DNA of 64,000 nucleotides, taken from the NCBI RefSeq assembly GCF_027744825.2, contig NC_071349.1:4464001-4528000 (forward strand), in the 5' to 3' direction. Below are positions 58,911 to 64,000 of this stretch, piece by piece. This DNA comes from Synchiropus splendidus (taxonomy: Eukaryota > Chordata > Actinopteri > Syngnathiformes > Callionymidae). The translations under genes and the position numbers were made by a program. A model generated the notes under the pieces. The model had not been told where the DNA came from, searched no databases, and saw only the letters and a program-made list of their open reading frames with translations. The first letter of the stretch is position 1. Each line of letters begins with the position of its first letter.

Positions 58911-59657
58911 GAGCAGCAGTGCTCTTCCCCTGGTGTCTCACCAGAACCTGAGAAACCCGTGCAGTTCAACAGAACTCGTATCTCCCCTGAAGTGCGGCAA
59001 TACAGGTTAGCTCAGGGGCTATGTTTGTATTGTGGTGTGGCTGGTCATGTTCTTGGGACCTGTCCTACATGTCCCAAGATCCCTCGTTCGCTTCTTGTGG
59101 CTCGGACCCAGGTTGGACTCGCCTCACTCTCTCTGAGCAATGGACAGCGGTGCCCTTCTTCAGGTCACTCTCCAGCACGGCGCCGTTCAAACTCCAAAGC
59201 AGTTTCCGGTCAGGCTACCAAGGTGCTTTCCAGAGCACGGTCAAAGCCAGACCCATCAAGAGTCCCTTCCAAGACCCAGACCCCCGGTATCCAGTCCGAG
59301 TTACCACCCCCAAGATCGCTACCATGGCCGCCTCCCGAGGACTCCAGCGTGGCTTCCCAGCCACCGCCTCCCGAGGACTCCAGCATGGCTGCCCAGCCGC
59401 CGCCTCCCGAGGACTCCAGCTTGCCTTCCAAGTCACAGCAGCCAAGCTCCTTCAGTCCCTCCAATGAGCCTCCTCCTCCCCTCGTCTCCGACCATCCATC
59501 CATCGGACTGCAAGACATCCTCAACAGCAGACAGAACGGTGATGGTTTCCAGTATCTGGTCAGTTGGGAAGTTTTTGGCTCCGAGGAAAGGTCCTGGGTC
59601 CCCGGTCCCCTTTTGGATCAGAGGCTCGTCACTGAGGAGCACTCTACACCCACATAG
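58911..59657 (+). CDS. Second zinc knuckle, Pro-rich repeats and chromodomain
   Basis: This frame is the same as the preceding gag and is separated from it only by TAG. It reads RISPEVRQYRLAQGLCLYCG with a knuckle CLYCGVAGHVLGTC, a near-copy of the first. A Ser/Pro-rich linker with three PPPEDSS units follows. The end 'ILNSRQNGDGFQYLVSWEVF' with EERSWVPGPLL is a chromodomain, normally at the C-terminus of chromovirus integrase, where it targets chromatin. Open for about 249 codons. No Met is near the start, so translation would need read-through or an internal start. Confidence 0.78.
   Translation, partial: EQQCSSPGVSPEPEKPVQFNRTRISPEVRQYRLAQGLCLYCGVAGHVLGTCPTCPKIPRSLLVARTQVGLASLSLSNGQRCPSSGHSPARRRSNSKAVSGQATKVLSRARSKPDPSRVPSKTQTPGIQSELPPPRSLPWPPPEDSSVASQPPPPEDSSMAAQPPPPEDSSLPSKSQQPSSFSPSNEPPPPLVSDHPSIGLQDILNSRQNGDGFQYLVSWEVFGSEERSWVPGPLLDQRLVTEEHSTPT
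59327..59432. repeat. 39-bp coding minisatellite
   Basis: Three units containing 'ccgcctcccgaggactccag' encode the PPPEDSS repeats. Unit spacing is a multiple of three, so frame is kept. Confidence 0.85.
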
Positions 59658-60008
59658 ACCTGGTAAAGTGCCAAGAGGCCCTCCTTAAGGGGAGGGTACT
59701 GTCATGTCTGCACTTTATTGTCTGTTCCTTTTTGTATTTTCCGCTTGTGCTTTTATTTTGTTACCGCCGGTTGCCTTTGTTTCCTGTTCCTGTTTTGTCT
59801 CCTGTTGTTAATCTCCTCGTCAGACTCTTCCTGGATATAAACCTGCCAATGTCAGCCCTGGTTGCCAGATTGTTGCTTCTCGCTTCGTCAAGATTCACCC
59901 CGTTCCCTGTGTGTTGTTCCCGGTCCGCGTTTTGGTTCCCGGCGTCCTTTGTTTCTAGTTATTTGTCTGTATTTATTTGTTCCAACAAATACATTTTTTG
60001 TAACTTGA

Positions 60009-60297
60009 CACTTGGCAAGACACTACACTCACGTTGCCAGAGTAAAATGTTACTGTCTCAAAATGGTAGCCACATTACAGTCAGTCTGCTTATGGCAGCT
60101 GTGGTTACACATGCAACTGGTGTGCATTATTGGCGAACTGCAGCTCCGTGAATTTAACTACCATCCTCTGCTTATCCTCTGGTGCCTGGGAAGCATCTTG
60201 GATGAGGGATTTACCATAACTAGTTCCAGATATTGGACAAATACATTTCTTCCTCCAATAAATTTAAAGTAATTTATGAGCATTCCTTTGGAGATTT
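60009..60297. other. Gap between chromovirus derivative and copia element
   Basis: Nothing recognised. Confidence 0.4.
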
Positions 60298-60576
60298 TGT
60301 GTTGTTGCTGTTGAGTTGTCCAATGCAGCAGCAACACGTTGCGTTCGGGTGGAGAAAGAACGAGAGACATCTATCCTTCTAGTCCAGAATGTATCGTATT
60401 TATTAGCGAAACACACGCATCATTCTCACGGTGTGACCGCAGCTTACCGGAACAGGTGACGACAAAAAAATGTTTAATGAATTATGACACAGTAGCGCCA
60501 CACAGTGGTACTTTCGCGTACAGAACCAAAACACTCATCACACACAGAAACTGGGAACATACTGTCTAACTTAACA
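60298..60576 (-). mobile_element. 3' LTR of the copia element
   Basis: It starts TGTTAAGTTAGACAG on the minus strand after 'aagtgggggtg' and contains an 'aataaat' signal near 60396-60402. The inner end is placed at '...caacaacaca'; without the 5' LTR this end is inferred. Confidence 0.7.
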
Positions 60577-60655
60577 CCCCCACTTGTTCACAGTTTCCTG
60601 ATTTCACAAATAAACAGATATACAGGAACTAATATGGACATCTGCCCAACATCAT

Positions 60656-63600
60656 TCACTCTCCAAAAACAGCATGTTCAAACTTCTTCAACTTTAAGTT
60701 ACTTGCTGGTTTGGCCATAATATCAGCAACCATCTCATTAGTTGGACAGTAAATTAAACTTACTTTCCCTTCATTTACAGTTGACCTGATGAAATGGTAC
60801 TTTATATCTAGATGCTTAGCTCTCTGCCTATTCACTGGGTTCTTTGCAAGAGCTATTGTTCCCTGGTTGTCTTCGTACACAACAGGCTCTCTGTACTGGA
60901 ATTTGTCCATGCCATCCAGTAGGTTCTTCAAGTAAATGCATTCCTGTATGGTTGAAGCCAATGCCAGATACTCTGCCTCACAGGTAGAGAGAGCTACAGT
61001 AGGTTGCTTTTTGGTTTTCCATGAGACCAATGCACTGCTACAACTGAGACTTACACAGTATCCGCTGGTACTTCGTCTGTCGCTGGTATCAGATGCCCAG
61101 TCGGCGTCACTGTAGGCCTGTATACGTAAGTCCTCAGTTTGGTTCCTTTTGAAACAAAGACCTTTCTCAATTGTGCCACTGAGATATCTGAAGACATGTT
61201 TCACCGTAACCCACTGTTCCTCTGTAGGCTCGGCAAAGTACTGTGACAGTCTGCTTACTACGAAACTTAAATCTGGTCTGGTAGCGGTTGATAGGTATAT
61301 AAGGCTTCCAACTGCCTCCCTATATTCCCTGACGTCACTCATTTTTAATGCATTCTCAGAATATTCAAGCTTCTGTTCACATGGTGTCTCTCGGCTTCTA
61401 CAGTTTACCATGTTGAAACGTTCCAACACCTTGTGAGTGTACTTTTCCTGAGTCATTTTTACACATTCATCAGATTGGTCAAACTCAATACCCAAAAAAT
61501 GCTTCAGTCTTCCCAGATCTTTCATTTTAAACTTCCCTGTAAGCATCTCTTTCACCTCTATTAAAACCTTGTCATTACTGGCTGCCACAATCAAGTCATC
61601 AACCCATATGATAATGATCATCTTCTTGTCTTCTGACTCTTTCGTATAAACACAATGATCAGCAGGGTTTTGTTTGAATCCCTTCTCGGCCAAACAATCG
61701 TGCAATACTTTGTTCCAATTGCGGCCAGATTGTTTGAGACCATATAGTGACTTTTCTAGTTTGTACACTAGTCCATCTTTCTCCTCATATCCCTCTGGAG
61801 GATTCATATAGATTTCATAGTCTATAGGGGCATGCAAATAAGCAGCTTTCACATCCATCTGGTGGAGAAGCCGGTTCTCCTGTGCTGCTTTCTGTAACAA
61901 CACCCTGATACTTGTGAGACTTGCCGTTGGTGAAAACGTTTCCCCATAGTCTATTCCCATGACTTGGCTGTAACCTTTGGCCACAAATCGTGCCTTATAT
62001 TTATCTTTTCCATCAACATCACTTTTGACAGAATAGACCCATTTACCCCCCACAGTTTTCATGCCTTTTGGCAGGGTTGTCGGAGTAAATGTTTTGTTGT
62101 CATTTAATGACTGGACTTCCTCATCCATGGCTCTTTTCCATTCTTTACTGTTAGCCGAGCTAATAGCCTCCTCATAGGTCTGTGGAACACCACATACAGC
62201 CCGGTAACAATAGTCTACTATGTTATGTGCTGCATCGCCATCATTTTCTTCACATACATAGTCCTTTAAGTGACTTGGTTTCTTCCTATCTCGAGTTGGA
62301 TACCTCCTATTGTGAAGTTCATCATCTGTCATACTCTGCTGTATCAGGTTTTCGTCATCTGGTTTCTGAACTGATCTTGAGCAACCACTCTGTTCACCTT
62401 GCTCTTGTGTGATGTCCCCTTTCTGAGGTTGTCTCATTTCCTCATAACAGACATTTATGTCTCTCTCACCAGTCTGTGTCTGCTTCTCAGCAGCTGCTTT
62501 GCTCACAAACTTAACCAGTCTGTGTTTTACCACCTTGTTTGTATCTCCGTGATACACCAAATAAGCTGGACTATTTTTATCAAAACCCACAAAACGTCCC
62601 TGATCACATTTGGAATCTAATTTTCCCTTTTCCTGTTTGTACGTATAACAAACTGACCCAAACTTCTGCATCTTTGATAAGTCAGCCTTCTTTCCTGTCA
62701 GCAACTGGTAGGGAGTCTGCCCTGTTCTTCTGCTGAAACATCTGTTACGTATGACTGCTGCCATCTGTACTGCATAATGCCATAGTCCTTTTGGGAGCTT
62801 GCTTTCAACGAGCATGCATCGGCCCATCTCAAAAAGGGTCCGCCATCCCCGCTCCGCAGTCCCATTCTGATGAGGGGAATATCGCGCAGACGTCTCATGT
62901 CTGATTTTATTTCTCCTCATCAGTGTTTGGAAATCACTGCAAATGAATTCCGAACCATTATCTGAGCGTAAACATTTCACCTTCCCATAAGGGGATATAT
63001 CTGCTAGGAACTTTTCTGTAGCATGTGTTGTGTCACTTTTCTTTTTCATGAAATATACAAATACAGTGCCCGAGTAATCATCCGTAAATGACTGCACATA
63101 TTTGTAACCATCTACTGACTCTGTTGCTACAGGACCTGCAAGATCTGTGTGCACTAGCTGAAACGGGGCCTCTGCTTTTGTATCAGGTTCCCTATTTCTC
63201 GTTTGGGTAAATTTCCCCTGAATACACACTTCACAATCCTTTTCGGGTCGACGTGCTTTTCCCTTGATTTGCATTCCATCAACCACATTCGGCAGCTTAA
63301 GAACATCATCATAGTTGCAGTGGCCTAATATCTCATGCCATGTCTGGACATCATGACATGCATTGCATTTGTCATTTGACTCATTGTCAATATGCAAATA
63401 ATACAGATGATCATACACATGGATGTCAAACCTCGTACCTTTTCTGGTTATTAGTGCATCTTTTTCGTCTTTGAAAACTACTTTGGCCCCATTTGCTGTT
63501 GCAGCCTTCACCGAGAAGATGTTCTGAGGGTATGAAGGTATGAGTAAAGCGTTTCTCAGCATTGCTTTGTGTCGATGTCCTTTGCTGTCTATCAGAGAAA

Positions 63601-64000
63601 CTTCTGCTGTCCCCCGCTTCTGTGCCACTCCGCAGCACCGGGTCCCGTCAGCCAACTCGACGCTGTGCCTTTCTGGTCGAAAAGTGCTGTCAAAGCTTTT
63701 AAATTTAGTTGGATCGTTGATTATATGAGAGGTAGCCCCTGTATCCACCATCAATCCTCTCTCCTGGATGCTGCTTGCCAGTTGCCTTTTGAGGTCTGTG
63801 GCTCCATCCTTTATTCTGAATGCGAAGTCAGCGTCTTCCTCTTGATCCATTACTTTACATGCTTCATCTCGTTTATCCTTATTGGGCTTGTCTTTACGTC
63901 GACATGTGGCATCTTTGTGTGTGTCACTTCGGCAACGGCTACACCACGTCTTCTGTCGACAATCTTTTGCTCGATGACCCTTATTGCCGCACTTGAAGCA
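60656..64000 (-). CDS. Copia gag-pol polyprotein, C-terminal ~1,110 residues
   Basis: The frame is open from the window edge to TGA at 60656. In order: two zinc knuckles (CFKCGNKGHRAKDC and CSRCRSDTHKDATC), protease (GLMVDTGATSHII), integrase zinc domain (HEILGHCNYDD...CEVCIQGK), core D,D,E in HTDLAGPV, LRSDNGSEFICS and HQNGTAERGW. Next is RT with 'YKARFVAKGYSQVMGIDYGE', QMDVKAAYLHAPI and IIIWVDDLIVA, then RNase H with AYSDADWASDTSDRRST and STCEAEYLAL, ending near 'DIMAKPASNLKLKKFEHAV'. All catalytic residues I checked are present and no stop or frameshift is seen. Integrase before RT is the normal copia order. Confidence 0.94.
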   Translation of the reverse strand, partial: CFKCGNKGHRAKDCRQKTWCSRCRSDTHKDATCRRKDKPNKDKRDEACKVMDQEEDADFAFRIKDGATDLKRQLASSIQERGLMVDTGATSHIINDPTKFKSFDSTFRPERHSVELADGTRCCGVAQKRGTAEVSLIDSKGHRHKAMLRNALLIPSYPQNIFSVKAATANGAKVVFKDEKDALITRKGTRFDIHVYDHLYYLHIDNESNDKCNACHDVQTWHEILGHCNYDDVLKLPNVVDGMQIKGKARRPEKDCEVCIQGKFTQTRNREPDTKAEAPFQLVHTDLAGPVATESVDGYKYVQSFTDDYSGTVFVYFMKKKSDTTHATEKFLADISPYGKVKCLRSDNGSEFICSDFQTLMRRNKIRHETSARYSPHQNGTAERGWRTLFEMGRCMLVESKLPKGLWHYAVQMAAVIRNRCFSRRTGQTPYQLLTGKKADLSKMQKFGSVCYTYKQEKGKLDSKCDQGRFVGFDKNSPAYLVYHGDTNKVVKHRLVKFVSKAAAEKQTQTGERDINVCYEEMRQPQKGDITQEQGEQSGCSRSVQKPDDENLIQQSMTDDELHNRRYPTRDRKKPSHLKDYVCEENDGDAAHNIVDYCYRAVCGVPQTYEEAISSANSKEWKRAMDEEVQSLNDNKTFTPTTLPKGMKTVGGKWVYSVKSDVDGKDKYKARFVAKGYSQVMGIDYGETFSPTASLTSIRVLLQKAAQENRLLHQMDVKAAYLHAPIDYEIYMNPPEGYEEKDGLVYKLEKSLYGLKQSGRNWNKVLHDCLAEKGFKQNPADHCVYTKESEDKKMIIIIWVDDLIVAASNDKVLIEVKEMLTGKFKMKDLGRLKHFLGIEFDQSDECVKMTQEKYTHKVLERFNMVNCRSRETPCEQKLEYSENALKMSDVREYREAVGSLIYLSTATRPDLSFVVSRLSQYFAEPTEEQWVTVKHVFRYLSGTIEKGLCFKRNQTEDLRIQAYSDADWASDTSDRRSTSGYCVSLSCSSALVSWKTKKQPTVALSTCEAEYLALASTIQECIYLKNLLDGMDKFQYREPVVYEDNQGTIALAKNPVNRQRAKHLDIKYHFIRSTVNEGKVSLIYCPTNEMVADIMAKPASNLKLKKFEHAVFGE

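Larger units (their letters stand above)
57613..60008 (+). mobile_element. Pol-less chromovirus-type gypsy derivative
   Basis: The 5' LTR (57613-57909) starts TGTCATGTCTG and ends '...ATTATGACA'. The 3' LTR (59700 to about 60008) starts the same way after a purine-rich 'ttaaggggagggtac'. Between them are a gag and a chromodomain; protease, RT, RNase H and integrase are absent. The 3' LTR lacks the last ~75 bp, so no target duplication is testable. It has about 80 bp (near 59792-59872) that the 5' LTR lacks. It may have moved using enzymes of a full-length relative. Confidence 0.82.
60298..64000 (-). mobile_element. Ty1/copia LTR retrotransposon, runs off the right edge
   Basis: In minus orientation the visible part holds the end of gag, then protease, integrase, RT and RNase H in one frame, followed by a polypurine tract and a 3' LTR (60576 to about 60298). 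The 5' LTR and most of gag lie beyond the window. The long open frame implies a recent copy. Confidence 0.92.

Noticed and set aside
59210..59524. Minus-strand Gly/Ser-rich ORFs
   Set aside because: They mirror the PPPEDSS coding repeats of the + strand chromodomain ORF.
1..64000. tRNA, rRNA or other structured RNA genes
   Set aside because: No cloverleaf with conserved A/B boxes or rRNA-like stretch was recognised by eye; a covariance-model search would be the decisive test.

Overview
This window looks like nuclear DNA of a teleost fish. It has spliced vertebrate-type exons with GT/AG introns, AT-rich intergenic DNA, microsatellites, and a dense mix of retrotransposon and DNA-transposon families known from fish (L2-type LINE, Tx1-type LINE, DIRS, several Ty3/gypsy lineages, Ty1/copia, Harbinger, Tc1, hAT). 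Nothing bacterial, viral-episomal or CRISPR-like was seen. The species cannot be named from the sequence alone.

Host genes. (1) CTC1, the large subunit of the CST telomere-maintenance complex, lies on the + strand at 27425-40621. I can thread 25 exons with consistent splice phases into an open frame of about 1,200 codons. (2) A TCF/LEF-like HMG-box gene lies on the - strand at 1832-6333. Five exons are resolved; the first and last exons are not. A 38-codon ORF divergent from the CTC1 start (27142-27258, -) and an unassigned acidic ORF (50575-50951, +) are weaker candidates.

Layout. 1-7.7 kb: old LTR piece, HMG-box gene, a gypsy integrase scrap and two microsatellites. 7.8-13 kb: three solo LTRs in a row, two with near-perfect and one with perfect 5-bp target duplications; the third is split by a two-gene Harbinger transposon. 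13.5-15 kb: dead Tc1 transposon. 15.2-19 kb: L2-type LINE split by a decayed DIRS tyrosine-recombinase retroelement. 20-21 kb: Tx1-type LINE ORF1. 21.4-25.2 kb: gypsy element (-), with an L2 fragment behind it. 27-40.6 kb: CTC1. 41.3-48.2 kb: a gypsy gag scrap and a long degenerate gypsy element (-). 49-51 kb: hAT remnant, T/G-rich repeat, unknown ORF. 52.3-57.3 kb: a full-length but decayed gypsy-class element whose integrase precedes reverse transcriptase (Gmr1-type order), with both LTRs and a 4-bp target duplication. 57.6-60 kb: a pol-less chromovirus derivative joining a gag to a chromodomain. 60.3-64 kb: a Ty1/copia element (-), open over its whole visible coding length and running off the window.

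How things fit together. The elements are mostly independent insertions, not one system. The strongest biology is (a) the intact CTC1 gene, (b) the Gmr1-type element, whose capsid region resembles the source of the vertebrate SCAN domain, (c) the gag-chromodomain derivative, and (d) the apparently young copia element. Coordinates of splice sites come from reading GT/AG sites and phase by eye; there is no transcript evidence.
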